Positions 9,212 through 20,008 of a stretch of 64,000 bases of DNA are shown piece after piece. Under the pieces are notes generated by a model. It saw nothing but the letters and a program-made list of their open reading frames with translations. It did not search any database and had not been told where the DNA came from. The DNA lies in the NCBI GenBank assembly GCA_018269075.1, contig JAFDVJ010000004.1:186001-250000 (forward strand), given 5' to 3'. Numbering within the stretch: the first letter of the stretch is position 1; each line of letters opens with the position of its first letter. Position numbers and translations under genes: made by a program. The stretch comes from Acidobacteriota bacterium. Lineage in GTDB: Bacteria; Acidobacteriota; Blastocatellia; Pyrinomonadales; Pyrinomonadaceae.

Positions 9212-11920
9212 ATGAGACACACGCTTTTCTTCAAGGGTCTTATTCTCCCGGTTCTCCTTTTGGTTTTCATCGGTTCGGCGGGCCCGGCAATTTTCGGTCA
9301 ATGCCTGACGCCGCCCTCGGGTCTGACCGGCTGGTGGGCGGGCGATGGCAGCCCGCTCGACAATCGCGGGCCGAACCACGCGACCTTCGTCAACGGCCCC
9401 GTTTATGCCGCCGGCGAGGTCAATCAGGCCTTCAGCTTTAACGGCACGAACCAGTATCTGGCGATTCCGCAGACCGCCGATCTGCCGGTCCGCGGCACGA
9501 ACAGCTTCACGATCGAAGCCTGGGTCCGCCATCTCGGCGACGACAGCCCCTCGATCTTTAACCTGTTCGCCTACCGCAGCGGCGGCGACGACGTCCAGTT
9601 CATCATCACGCGGACCGAAGTCGTCGTCTGGGCGACGACCGCCTACGGCGTCATTATGCGGTTCCCGCACGGCGTCGATCCGACCGTCTGGAATCATTTC
9701 GCCTTCACCCGCAGCGGCAACATCTGGCGGGCCTATGTCAACGGCGGACAGGTCGGCACCGACCTCAACGTCAACGTCAATCTTCCGACGCCTTCGACGA
9801 CGCAGAACGTCGGCACGACCGGCGGCGCCGACACGCAGTTCGCGCTCGGGATGCTCGACGAATTTTCGCTCTACAGCCGGGCGCTCACGCAGCCCGAGAT
9901 CCTCGCCGTCTACAACGCCGGCGCGGGTGGCAAATGTCCTCAGTACGCGACCGTCCCGGTCGGTTTGGTATCCTGGTGGCAGGCTGATGACAACGCGCTC
10001 GATTCGCGCGGCCAAAATCACGGTCAGCTTCAAAACGGGGCGGATTTCGCGACCGGCAAAGCCGGCCGGGCTTTCAATTTCGACGGAATCGACGACTACG
10101 TCGAGGTGCCTCATTCGTCGTCACTGGACATTACCGGCGCGATTACGATGGAGGCCTGGTTTCGACAAAACGCGGTCGGTTTCGGCACGATTCTGAGCAA
10201 GGGCGACGGCAATTGCAGCGTCGGGACCTGTTCCTACGATCTGCAAATCAGCGAAACCGGCGCGGACGGGAAAATCACTTTCGTCCTCTATGGCGGGTAT
10301 CCGGGAGATCATTACGTCACGACTGCGAGCCTGATCGTTCCCAATCGGTGGTATCACCTCGCGGTAACGTGGGACGGCACGACCGCCAACCCGGATAATG
10401 TAAGGCTTTATCTCAACGGGGTCTTTGTCCAGAGCTGGACCAAAACGACGCCGCTCGCCGCGAATACGCAGAATCTTTCGATCGGCTCGAAGAAACCTCC
10501 GACCTTTTACGGCCCGTTCAACGGGCAGATAGACGAAGTCGGAATTTACAATCGCGCGCTTTCCCTGCCCGACATCCAAAAGTTGTTTATCTCCGGCTCG
10601 AAAGGAAAATACGCTCCCACCGCGACCGTGCCGACGGCCGTTCCGTTCGGCTGGTGGCCGGGCGACGGCGATTCGAGGGATATTTCCGGCAATAATCTCA
10701 ACGGCACGCTCGTCAACGGCGCGGGCTACGCCGTCGGCAAGGTCGGCCAATCGTTCGATTTCGACGGCGTCGACGATTATCTGAACGCCGGCACGATCGG
10801 GCTTGCCGACCGCTCGTTTTCGATCGAGCTGTGGGCCAGACGCAAGACGCTCGGCGGCGCGGTGCTGCTCGTCGGGCAGGGTTCGGCCGCCGGCCAGCAG
10901 GGGCTCCATATCGGCTGGCGGAGCGATTCGAGCTTTACGATGGACTTTTTCAACGACGGGCTCAATATCTCCGACACGGCCGATCTCAACTGGCACCACT
11001 GGGCCTTCACGTTCGACCGCGCGACCAACACCAAGCGCATCTACAAGGACGGCGTCCAGACCGGCCCGAACGGCGGCGGCGGCTACTTTCAGGGCGGCGG
11101 CGCGCTCTGGTTCGGCCGTTCGCCGTGGAGTTATAACGAATGGGTCAACGGCGCGCCGATCAACGCGCAGATCGACGAACCCTCGGTTTACGTCGACCGG
11201 GTGCTCAACGCGACCGAAATCTACTCGATCTACAACGCCGGTCTCGCCGGTAAATACAAATCGGTCTACACGCCGGTCGGATTTCTGGGCCGGCGGCCGA
11301 TGATCCCGCCGAGCGTCACGACCAGCGTCGGCGACGCCGCCATCACCGTGACAAACTTCACGATGGCGGGCACGACGCAGGAAGTCCCGCTGGCGGCCGC
11401 CAAGCTGCCGCCGCTCCTGCCGGGCTATCTTACGACCGGACTCTTTTACGACATCGCGACGACGGCCGTTTACACCGGCTCGCCGAAGGTTTGCTTCAGA
11501 TTGCCGGCGCTCACGCCGCAGTTTTCATATCTCCGGCTGCTGCACCTCGAAAACGGCGTCTGGATCGACCGAACGAGCCTGCCGGCGACCAGCCCGCTTC
11601 TCTGCTCGACCTCTTTAACCGGACTTTCGCCGTTCGCGATCGTCTACGCGGTGCCGACAGCCGCGCGCGTGACGGTCGGCGGCCGGATCACCGCGAACCT
11701 GACCGGGCTCGGCGGCATCCGCGTCACGCTGACCGACAACGCGGGCGTCGCGCGCACGGCCCTGACCAACAGCTTCGGCTATTATCGCTTTGAAAACGTC
11801 GAAGTCGGAGGTATTTACGTCGTTCAGGCGGCCTCGAAGAAGTACGAGTTCGGCAACCCGCTGCGCGTGATCTACGTCGGCGACGAGCTGAGCGACGTCG
11901 ATTTCGAGGCGCTCGAATGA
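9212..11920 (+). CDS. Secreted LamG protein, tandem paralogue of the 6273 gene
   Basis: 902 residues from the ATG at 9212, chosen because aggaggaa lies 7 bases upstream; an earlier in-frame start at 9167 would place the signal peptide internally. Sec signal, then three LamG modules (about residues 30-240, 245-465, 470-685), a short beta region, and PTAARVTVGGR leading into the ~85-residue C-terminal domain ending DVDFEALE. The first LamG module is almost identical to that of the upstream gene, down to codons, whereas modules two and three have clearly diverged. The role is probably surface binding, as for its neighbour. The gene is separately terminated, so the two need not be co-transcribed. 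Confidence 0.88.
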   Translation: MRHTLFFKGLILPVLLLVFIGSAGPAIFGQCLTPPSGLTGWWAGDGSPLDNRGPNHATFVNGPVYAAGEVNQAFSFNGTNQYLAIPQTADLPVRGTNSFTIEAWVRHLGDDSPSIFNLFAYRSGGDDVQFIITRTEVVVWATTAYGVIMRFPHGVDPTVWNHFAFTRSGNIWRAYVNGGQVGTDLNVNVNLPTPSTTQNVGTTGGADTQFALGMLDEFSLYSRALTQPEILAVYNAGAGGKCPQYATVPVGLVSWWQADDNALDSRGQNHGQLQNGADFATGKAGRAFNFDGIDDYVEVPHSSSLDITGAITMEAWFRQNAVGFGTILSKGDGNCSVGTCSYDLQISETGADGKITFVLYGGYPGDHYVTTASLIVPNRWYHLAVTWDGTTANPDNVRLYLNGVFVQSWTKTTPLAANTQNLSIGSKKPPTFYGPFNGQIDEVGIYNRALSLPDIQKLFISGSKGKYAPTATVPTAVPFGWWPGDGDSRDISGNNLNGTLVNGAGYAVGKVGQSFDFDGVDDYLNAGTIGLADRSFSIELWARRKTLGGAVLLVGQGSAAGQQGLHIGWRSDSSFTMDFFNDGLNISDTADLNWHHWAFTFDRATNTKRIYKDGVQTGPNGGGGYFQGGGALWFGRSPWSYNEWVNGAPINAQIDEPSVYVDRVLNATEIYSIYNAGLAGKYKSVYTPVGFLGRRPMIPPSVTTSVGDAAITVTNFTMAGTTQEVPLAAAKLPPLLPGYLTTGLFYDIATTAVYTGSPKVCFRLPALTPQFSYLRLLHLENGVWIDRTSLPATSPLLCSTSLTGLSPFAIVYAVPTAARVTVGGRITANLTGLGGIRVTLTDNAGVARTALTNSFGYYRFENVEVGGIYVVQAASKKYEFGNPLRVIYVGDELSDVDFEALE

Positions 11921-11927
11921 ACGTCTG

Positions 11928-11969
11928 CGGGCGGGACGAACAGTGTCCGGTCCGGTCCCGCCCGTTTTT
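11928..11969 (+). terminator. Rho-independent terminator after second LamG gene
   Basis: cgggcgggac (11928-11937) pairs with gtcccgcccg (11955-11964) and is followed by five T. It starts 8 bp after the stop codon. Confidence 0.88.
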
Positions 11970-12079
11970 ACAGCCGCCGGCCGGCGTTTCGGGAGCCTAA
12001 ACCCGCCCGCCGGCCACCTCCGGGCGGCTGTTTTTGATCCGCCGCTCTTTGTCAATCGCGCAAAAGGGCTTGTTGTTGT

Positions 12080-12160
12080 CTTGAAACTTCGTTCAGCGGT
12101 CGTGAAACATCGAGCTACTGTCGTGAAACAGCGGTTCGGCGTCGCGAAACCGACAAGTCG
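12080..12160. repeat. Loose direct repeats of tcgtgaaac
   Basis: Three spaced copies of gtcgtgaaac/gtcgcgaaac occur at intervals of roughly 23-28 bp, and a fourth gtcgcgaaac lies near 12528. They do not form an obvious hairpin. They sit in the gene-free stretch 11970-12637. Confidence 0.5.
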
Positions 12161-12193
12161 TCGAGCGGTTCGATTTTCGCCTTCAGATCAATG

Positions 12194-12429
12194 GCCTTAA
12201 GTTAAGCGAGAAGTTGAATAAATTGAACGGTTTAATAGAACGCGGATGACGCGGATTTGGCGGATTTTCGCGGATCTTTCTTTTAATGTTGGTAAACCAA
12301 AGATAGATCCGCTAATGTTGGTAAACCAAAGATAGATCCGCGAAAATCCGCGTCATCCGCGTCATCCGCGGCCTATTTTTATTTCGCCTAAGTCAATCAT
12401 CACACAGGAATTATTCCTTAACTTAGGGC
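12194..12429. repeat. MITE-like element with iterated-word hairpin, family H (nonad CGCGGATTT)
   Basis: Imperfect terminal inverted repeats (gccttaagttaag at 12194-12206, cttaacttagggc at 12417-12429; 12 of 13 match) enclose two inverted arms of a 9-bp word (cgcggatga, cgcggattt, ggcggattt) at about 12239-12276 and 12334-12371. Between the arms an exact 29-bp unit is tandemly duplicated (12284-12312 and 12313-12341). No ORF is present, so it would be non-autonomous. The rest of the 717-bp spacer 11921-12637 holds the terminator and the loose repeats only. Confidence 0.75.
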
Positions 12430-12637
12430 TATTGGCCTTCAGCCGGCTTTCGTCTGATCATCGTCGGATTCGGCGGTGGAACGGGGGCCGCCTGAAGGCG
12501 GAACTCAAAACAGCCGGCCGGTGTCGCGAAACGATTGACAGGCGCGGCCGCCGCCGCTTTTTGATCCGTCCGGCCCGAAACAGGTCAGGATCCGGCGCTG
12601 CATTGCCAAGTGGTTGAATTCCTTATAAAATGTCCAA

Positions 12638-13168
12638 ATGAAACTGACCCCAATCTATTTCGCCCTGCTCCTGCCGGCGTTGATTTTCACGGCCTGTTCC
12701 TCTTCCGCCCCCGGCGTCAACGCCAACGCCGCCAACCGCACCGCGGCCAACGCCAACACCGCTAAAGCCAACGATCTGAAGGACGACGTCGACGAGCTCG
12801 AGATGACCGTCAAGCTCCCCTTTCATCCCGAAGAAGCCGTCTGGCGCGAAGAACCGCTCGGCAAAGCCGACGGCCGCGTCCCCGGCCCGACCGACCGCAA
12901 GCTGACGGCCGTTCTCCGTTTTCTCAAGGATGATTCCGTCAAGGTCGTCGCGCAGGCCGAAAAATACAAGACCGGCACGCCCGAAATCGTCAACACCGAA
13001 AGCTGGTTCCCGGCCGAGCTGATCGCGAAGAGCCAGATGAGCGGCGACGGCACGCTCAAGGGACTGAGCTACCCGGCGAACGACTTTTTCAACCCGCCCT
13101 ACACCGCCGGCCGGATCACGCGGATCGAAGGCACCGATTTTTTCGTTCTTGAACTGAACACGCAGTAA
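12638..13168 (+). CDS. Predicted lipoprotein of unknown function
   Basis: 176 residues. A signal peptide ends in a lipobox (IFTAC, lipidated Cys20), followed by a low-complexity Ala/Asn/Thr linker (about residues 27-46) of the type common in Acidobacteria lipoproteins. The mature part holds VWREEPLGKADGRVPGP and WFPAELIAKSQMSG, which I do not recognise. It is likely anchored in the inner or outer membrane facing the periplasm. A plausible family parallel is small secreted beta-rich proteins, but no function is assigned. It is convergent with the response-regulator gene. Confidence 0.7.
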   Translation: MKLTPIYFALLLPALIFTACSSSAPGVNANAANRTAANANTAKANDLKDDVDELEMTVKLPFHPEEAVWREEPLGKADGRVPGPTDRKLTAVLRFLKDDSVKVVAQAEKYKTGTPEIVNTESWFPAELIAKSQMSGDGTLKGLSYPANDFFNPPYTAGRITRIEGTDFFVLELNTQ

Positions 13169-13310
13169 CCCCAAATTGGAGCGCGGGCATCCCTGCCCGC
13201 CGTCCGTTAAGCGAATGCGAAAACGGACGCTTCGTTTCGATTTCTTTTTCGGCTCTTAAATAGCGAACGCTGACGCGCGACGCGCGGCCGTCAGGATGCC
13301 GGCGCTCCGG

Positions 13311-14666
<1,356 letters not shown>

Positions 14667-14718
14667 AACCTTGATTACCGCTTTTTCAGTTTAATTGCTC
14701 CGAACCGAAACTCCAAAA

Positions 14719-14859
14719 TAGTTTGGGAAGTTTTGGAAGTTTGGGAAGTTTTGGAAGTGCAGGAAGAAGAACTTTTTACTTCCCAAACTTTCCGAACTTC
14801 CTGAACTTCCTGAACTTCCTGAACTATTTTCCCAAACTTCCCAAACTTCCCAAACTTTT
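14719..14859. repeat. Iterated-word hairpin element, family E copy 1 (nonad GGGAAGTTT)
   Basis: The left arm at 14719-14766 iterates gggaagttt/tggaagttt. Inverted words follow in two blocks (about 14777-14823, with ttcctgaac units, and 14829-14859, with ttcccaaac units). It occupies most of the 259-bp spacer between the divergent response-regulator and lptD genes. Confidence 0.88.
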
Positions 14860-14925
14860 CCCCTTTGCTTTGAACTCGATTGACGCTTCGTGTTAGCATC
14901 GAATTTACTTTTTTTATTTACTTTA

Positions 14926-17433
14926 ATGGGGCTTTATAAATCATTCCTGAAACTGGTGCTTCCCGGCGTTTTATGCGCTTCGATCGTGTTCGGTCAGCAG
15001 ACCAATCCGGTCGAGCGGCAGGTCTCGAACCCGATCACCGACACGCCGAACATCGATCCGGTTTCCGAAGAACAGTCGATCAAGGCCCCGAAACGGAAGA
15101 ACGGGTCGGTCAGGGAAGAGGGCGGCGACGACGAGGTGGTCATTTATTCCGAAAACCAGACCGTCGAGGGCGAACCGGGCAAGCGGATCGTCACGCATAC
15201 CGGCAACGTCGACGTTCATTACGGCATTTACCGCCTGCAGGCCGACAAGGTCGTCGTTTACGAGGCCGAGAACCGGCTCGTCGCCGAGGGCAGCGTCGTT
15301 TTCGACCAGGGCGAGGACCAGCGCATCACCGGCGCGCGCGGCGAATGGAACTACAAGACGAAGCTCGGCAAGTTCGTCAACTCGACCGGCTTCACGAACC
15401 AGACCAACGACGGGACGGTCATCTATTTCACGGCCGATCAGGTCGAGCGCGTGAGCCTCAACGAGATCGTCATCACCAACGGCAAGTTCACCGCCTGCGA
15501 GGACGCGGTGCCGAAATGGAGCTTTACGGCGAGCGAGGCGCGGGTCCGGCAGAACGACCGGCTGAAGCTCAAGAACGCCAAATTCAAGGTCCGCGACATC
15601 ACGCTCGTCCCGCTTCCCTACGCCTCGATCTCGATCAAGAAGGAAGACCGCAGCTCGGGCTTTCTGACGCCGACGGTCGGCTATTCGGCGCGCAAGGGCC
15701 TCCGGCTTTCGGGCGCGTATTTCCAGACGCTCGGGCGCTCGGCCGACGTCACTTTTCGCGGCGACGTCTACACCTCGCGCGGGATCGGCTTCGGGATGGA
15801 TCTGCGGACGCGCGCCAACTCGCGGTCCTATTTCAACTTCGGCTTTTACGCCGTCAAGGACCGGATCTTCGGCCCGAACGCCGACGCCGCGCACCCGGAT
15901 CAGGGCGGCTCGATCGTCTACGCCGACGGCGTCCAGTATTTTCCGAACGGCTTTACGGCCGCCGCCGACGTCCGGCTGACGTCGAACCTCGCCTTCCGGC
16001 AGGTCTTTTCCGACGGCATCCAGCAGATCATCTCGCCGATCGAGGTCTCGCAGGTCTTCGTCAACAAGAGCTGGAACAACTACACGTTCAACCTGCTCGC
16101 GCGGTCGCAGGTGATCTCGATCCCGAACGTCCGGATCAAGACCAAGAACCTGCCGAGCATCAATTTCGAGAAGCGCCCGTCGGAGCTCTCGTTTCTCAAA
16201 AACGTTTATTTTTCGTTCAAGACGAGCCTCGAAGGCGTCTCGCGGCGCGAGGAAACGGACGACCGCGGGCTCTATCTCCAGCAGACCGGCAGCGGGCCGG
16301 TCGTCACGCCGGCGCTCGGTCAGCGGTTCGACATCCACCCGCAGATCGCCGTCCCGTTCAATTTCAAATATCTTTCGCTGACGGCGACGGCCGGGACGCG
16401 GGTCACCTATTATTCCAACTCGTTCGACGATTTCCGCCGGGTGGTCGGCCGCGATTTCGTCCGCTCCTACTACGAATTCGAGCTCGACGCGCGCCCGGTC
16501 GCGCTCGCCCGCAATTTCTACGGCAAAAACAACGCCTTTCGGTTCCGCCACGTGATCGAGCCGTACGTCACCTACCGCTTCATCAACGGCGTCCGCAATT
16601 TCAACAAGATCATCCGGTTCGACTACGCCGACACCGAAACCGACACCAACGAGGTCGAATTCGGCCTGATCAACCGTTTCTACACGCGCCGCTACACCGA
16701 GGCCATCACCGAGGAAGCGCAGAAAAAGCTCCGCGAGGACGCGGCCGCGAGCCGCAACCCGCTCGCCGTCCAGCCGTACGAGATCTTCACCCTGACGATC
16801 CGCGGGAAATACTTTTTCGACAAGACCTTCGGCGGCGCGCTGATCCCCGGCCAGCGCAACCAGATCGCGCCGATCACCGCGCTCACGTTCTACACGTTCG
16901 GCGGCATCCCGCGCCGTTTTTCGCCGCTCAACATTGACGCGACCTACCGTCCGCGCAAAACGATCTTCGCCAATTCACGGATGGACATCGGAGTCCGGGG
17001 CGACGGACTCCGCGCGCTCTCGGCGACCGTCGGCTACGACACGCGGCTCTTGAAGATTTTTCAGACGTTTTACTACACGCGCGCCGTCAGCCTGATCCCG
17101 TCGCTCGCGCAGTACGCCGACGCCAACGGCAAGGAAGCCGGCACGCTCCGCGGCTCGCAGTGGAGCCCGTCGATCTTCATCGGCGACCGCAGCCGGGGCC
17201 TCTACGGCGGAACCTCGCTCTTTTTCGATTTCCAGAACCGCCGCGAAACCAAAACGTCGCCGCTGATCAGCTCGCTTTTCACGATCGGCTACGCCTACGA
17301 CTGCTGCTCGCTCGCGCTCCAGTACTACACCTTCAACGTCGGCGCCCGCCGCGAAAACCGCCTCGTCTTCAGCTTCAAACTAAACGGCATCGGCGCGTTC
17401 GGCACCGAACAATTCGGCCAGGGCCTGCGCTAA
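14926..17433 (+). CDS. lptD: LPS-assembly protein LptD (OstA-like)
   Basis: 835 residues from the ATG at 14926; a GTG 36 bp upstream is possible but would extend a good signal peptide (MGLYKSFLKLVLPGVLCASI). An N-terminal OstA/LptA-like beta-jellyroll (about residues 70-200; HTGNVDVHYG, VVYEAENRLVAEG) is followed by a long beta-barrel with alternating residues, as in LptD, which inserts lipopolysaccharide into the outer leaflet of the outer membrane. The length is in the family range. The barrel sequence is diverged from proteobacterial LptD, so the call rests on domain order. It is monocistronic, with its own terminator. Confidence 0.82.
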   Translation: MGLYKSFLKLVLPGVLCASIVFGQQTNPVERQVSNPITDTPNIDPVSEEQSIKAPKRKNGSVREEGGDDEVVIYSENQTVEGEPGKRIVTHTGNVDVHYGIYRLQADKVVVYEAENRLVAEGSVVFDQGEDQRITGARGEWNYKTKLGKFVNSTGFTNQTNDGTVIYFTADQVERVSLNEIVITNGKFTACEDAVPKWSFTASEARVRQNDRLKLKNAKFKVRDITLVPLPYASISIKKEDRSSGFLTPTVGYSARKGLRLSGAYFQTLGRSADVTFRGDVYTSRGIGFGMDLRTRANSRSYFNFGFYAVKDRIFGPNADAAHPDQGGSIVYADGVQYFPNGFTAAADVRLTSNLAFRQVFSDGIQQIISPIEVSQVFVNKSWNNYTFNLLARSQVISIPNVRIKTKNLPSINFEKRPSELSFLKNVYFSFKTSLEGVSRREETDDRGLYLQQTGSGPVVTPALGQRFDIHPQIAVPFNFKYLSLTATAGTRVTYYSNSFDDFRRVVGRDFVRSYYEFELDARPVALARNFYGKNNAFRFRHVIEPYVTYRFINGVRNFNKIIRFDYADTETDTNEVEFGLINRFYTRRYTEAITEEAQKKLREDAAASRNPLAVQPYEIFTLTIRGKYFFDKTFGGALIPGQRNQIAPITALTFYTFGGIPRRFSPLNIDATYRPRKTIFANSRMDIGVRGDGLRALSATVGYDTRLLKIFQTFYYTRAVSLIPSLAQYADANGKEAGTLRGSQWSPSIFIGDRSRGLYGGTSLFFDFQNRRETKTSPLISSLFTIGYAYDCCSLALQYYTFNVGARRENRLVFSFKLNGIGAFGTEQFGQGLR

Positions 17434-17470
17434 GGCTCAACGGGATTTGGCTTGTTTTGATTGAAAGGTC

Positions 17471-17502
17471 AGCGGGATAAAGTCTCCTTTATCCCGCTTT
17501 TT
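17471..17502. terminator. Bidirectional terminator between lptD and convergent gene
   Basis: agcgggataaag (17471-17482) and ctttatcccgct (17487-17498) form a perfect 12-bp stem with a 4-base loop and a T-run. It lies between converging genes and could stop transcripts from the lptD side; the minus side lacks a strong T-run. Confidence 0.85.
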
Positions 17503-19160
17503 CAGAATAGCCGGTTTAACTGGTTCGATTGAATTCGATAACCGATTTTGAAGACATTGACGGTGCTCGTAAACGGCGGTGCGTCACCCTTTTCGAAAGC
17601 CACGAAGATTCCGTTGGAAGTTCCTCTGAACGGACTGCCGAAACGCGCGTAGGCCTCGCCCTTAAAGTGGTTTTTAAGGCGGTTCGATTCCAGTTCGTAG
17701 CGCGCGTAGATAGTGTCGTTAAAGGTCAGCGTAAGATGCGAGCTGATGTCGAAGCTCATATCCAACCCGACGTACAACCGCTTGACCAGATCAGTCGCCT
17801 CGAGCGCCTCCGCCGGATTGCGGCGCGAATAGGTCTTCCCAAACTCGAAACCGGCCTTCGGCAATATCTGCCATCCGAAAGTCCGGTATTTAACGACCTT
17901 GTTGGGCTCGGTCGGAGTGCTCGTGATGACATCATCGACAAAATACCAGCGGGTATCGCGCGGCCGGTATAAGGCCCCGAAAACCGGCTGAAATTCAAAA
18001 GTTCCGGTTATTTCCTTCTGCTTGAAATCACGGTCCGATGAGTGATTGCCCTTGAATTTCAAACGGTAGAAGTCGAGCGGTTTGTCGGTATCGGACGTTT
18101 CGCCCGACCCCGGTTTCTTCAGTCCCGGAATCAGCCGCAGTTCGACCTCACTGCCGACGATCACGCGGTTCAGCGAAATCGTGTCCTTCGTAATCCTGCC
18201 GGTTGCGACGTTGGCGTTCAGAAAAAACGGCGTAATTTTCCAGATTCGCGGACCGCCCCGATATTTCACGAGGTCGAAGACCGGCGCGAACCTGACGTCG
18301 AGAATGCCGCGCTTTTCGCGCATCTTTTTTCCGGTGGTTTCGTCCGGCTTGACCGAAGTCGTGAAACTAACTCCCAAATCGAGATTACGTTCGATTTCGC
18401 GTTCGTCGGGCGAATCCGGCAGTGCGCTCGAACTTTTGATGGCCGTCGCCCCGCCCCACGAAAGTCCGGGGCCGGTAAATTTGGCGCCGAGACTGAACGG
18501 CGGGTTATCTTTGAACTGAACCGAAATGTTGAAGCTTCCCGATTCAGGCTTCGACGCCGGAGCCAGACAAACCTTTGTTCTTCCGAAATTCTGTACGTTT
18601 TCAAAACTTTCGACGACCAGTTTGGCCTGTTTGAGATTCAATGTTTCAAGTTTGTCCCCGTTACTCGTTTGAACGATCATTTTATCCTTCAGATTTTCAT
18701 CCTTCAGATAATTCGTCACCTCGGTCCAGAAGCGAAGAACCTCCGCATTATTCGTTCCGTCTCTGGCGATTCCGTCCAGAAACATCGGAATGCCCCCCTT
18801 ACAAAATTCAAATTCCCGGGCGGACTCGAATTTTGCGGTCAGACCGCGCGAAACGTCGATGGTTTTCCAAAGAATGTCACCCGAAGATATTTTGACCTTA
18901 TAATCCTTGTTGGGATCGAGATTTTGGGTCAGCGCGATCGTCATCAGGATTTCGTTTTCCGATTTCGGTACCGCCCGGCTGTCCCCGCTCAAAACTGGAT
19001 TGTCTTTTGCGTCGACCAGCTCGAAATGAAGTTTGGTTTCTCGGACGCTCAACGCGGCGTCGATGGTGATCTGCAAAACGTTGTTCGAGTAAACGGCTTC
19101 ATCCGCATAAATCGTCTGGAAAAACAACATCAACGTTAGAATAAGCAGTATTTTTTTCAT
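17502..19160 (-). CDS. Secreted protein with predicted outer-membrane beta-rich C-terminal half, unknown
   Basis: 552 residues from the ATG at 19160, selected because cgaggt lies 5 bases upstream and the signal peptide MKKILLILTLMLFF begins there; a start at 19196 adds 12 residues. The mature N-terminal part is beta-rich (IKLHFELVDAKDNPVL-like strands). The C-terminal ~300 residues alternate polar and hydrophobic residues and end in Phe (QLNRLF), as many outer-membrane barrels do. I do not recognise a family. It is encoded 39 bp downstream of the 100-residue gene, probably in the same operon. Confidence 0.68.
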   Translation of the reverse strand: MKKILLILTLMLFFQTIYADEAVYSNNVLQITIDAALSVRETKLHFELVDAKDNPVLSGDSRAVPKSENEILMTIALTQNLDPNKDYKVKISSGDILWKTIDVSRGLTAKFESAREFEFCKGGIPMFLDGIARDGTNNAEVLRFWTEVTNYLKDENLKDKMIVQTSNGDKLETLNLKQAKLVVESFENVQNFGRTKVCLAPASKPESGSFNISVQFKDNPPFSLGAKFTGPGLSWGGATAIKSSSALPDSPDEREIERNLDLGVSFTTSVKPDETTGKKMREKRGILDVRFAPVFDLVKYRGGPRIWKITPFFLNANVATGRITKDTISLNRVIVGSEVELRLIPGLKKPGSGETSDTDKPLDFYRLKFKGNHSSDRDFKQKEITGTFEFQPVFGALYRPRDTRWYFVDDVITSTPTEPNKVVKYRTFGWQILPKAGFEFGKTYSRRNPAEALEATDLVKRLYVGLDMSFDISSHLTLTFNDTIYARYELESNRLKNHFKGEAYARFGSPFRGTSNGIFVAFEKGDAPPFTSTVNVFKIGYRIQSNQLNRLF

Positions 19161-19199
19161 AGATACCTCGATAAAAATCATAAACCGTCGGTCCATTAA

Positions 19200-19502
19200 C
19201 TAAACCAGAATATCGATCAGAGTGTTAAGCGCTGATTTCGGCGTGTCGTCGACTTTGACGAGTTTAAAATACTCCTTCCATTTCGGTTCCGAAACCGTGA
19301 CGTCATTATCGTTTAGAACTGGCTCGAAAGACTCTCTGAGCGCCGTCTGGATAACCTGAAGCCTGATGTCGGGGTGTTGTTCCTCGTATAATTTTCCGAG
19401 TTCGGTCGTGTTCCAATTTGCGGGATCGAACCGATCCTCGCCGACGTCCCGTTTTACTCTCTTTTTCAGAGATTCGCGTAATTTGTCTCTTAATGTCGCC
19501 AT
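19200..19502 (-). CDS. Small cytoplasmic protein of unknown function
   Basis: 100 residues, with no signal peptide or membrane segment. The N-terminus is strongly basic (LRDKLRESLKKRVKRD), and a central helical part (ELGKLYEEQHPDIRLQVIQTALRESFEPVL) precedes DNDVTVSEPKWKEYF. The start is supported by aaaggaggg 5 bases upstream of the ATG. It is followed by the secreted 552-residue protein gene in the same direction. The pair may act together, but the sequence does not show how. Family not recognised. Confidence 0.65.
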   Translation of the reverse strand: MATLRDKLRESLKKRVKRDVGEDRFDPANWNTTELGKLYEEQHPDIRLQVIQTALRESFEPVLNDNDVTVSEPKWKEYFKLVKVDDTPKSALNTLIDILV

Positions 19503-19742
19503 TTTCCCTCCTTTGTAAATACGGAAATGAAGTTGATTATTTTACCGTTTGTAAAGAAATTCCGATTGGTAATGAGATTTTAGAGAAAAAACTGGCAATA
19601 AATTTTCGGATTTTTTCGATTTTCGCGAAACCCGTTGATTAAATGCAGAGTTGTTCGGCACGGTAATTGACCGGTGCGTCGATTCGTTCGTGAACCACGT
19701 TTTCGATTGAATCGGAACCGTCAAGCCGGCGAACAGCCGATT

Positions 19743-19815
19743 ATTAACCACGAAAAACACCAAAAACACTAAATTTCTTTCGTGTCTTTTTAGTGTTTTT
19801 CGTGTCTTTCGTGGA
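19743..19815. repeat. Iterated-word hairpin element, family G (nonad CACGAAAAA)
   Basis: Left arm 19745-19772 iterates cacgaaaaa/caccaaaaa/cactaaatt. Right arm 19790-19814 is its inverted counterpart (tagtgtttttcgtgtctttcg). It lies inside a 506-bp gene-free stretch (19503-20008), the rest of which I see as AT-richer sequence without features. Confidence 0.88.
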
Positions 19816-20008
19816 CAAAAAACAACCCCTCGCCGGCCGGTCTTTTCATTTAACGGCAAATTTGGCGGCGTTTTGTCTCAAATATCGTAAAAAGCGCGTT
19901 TGAGCAATGATCGTGCCGAACAGTTCTGGATTAAATGTGGAAATAACAGCGATTGCGCGGCTTCAAAAAACGCCGGACCGGAAAATCGATGTCGCCCGGG
20001 GCGGGGCG

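Noticed and set aside
12080..12160. Loose tcgtgaaac repeats as an operator array
   Set aside because: The spacing is irregular, the neighbouring genes are a terminated LamG gene and a distant lipoprotein, and no regulator is adjacent.
11970..12190. A small gene in the spacer after the LamG pair
   Set aside because: The only open frame there overlaps loose direct repeats, lacks a ribosome-binding site and resembles no family.
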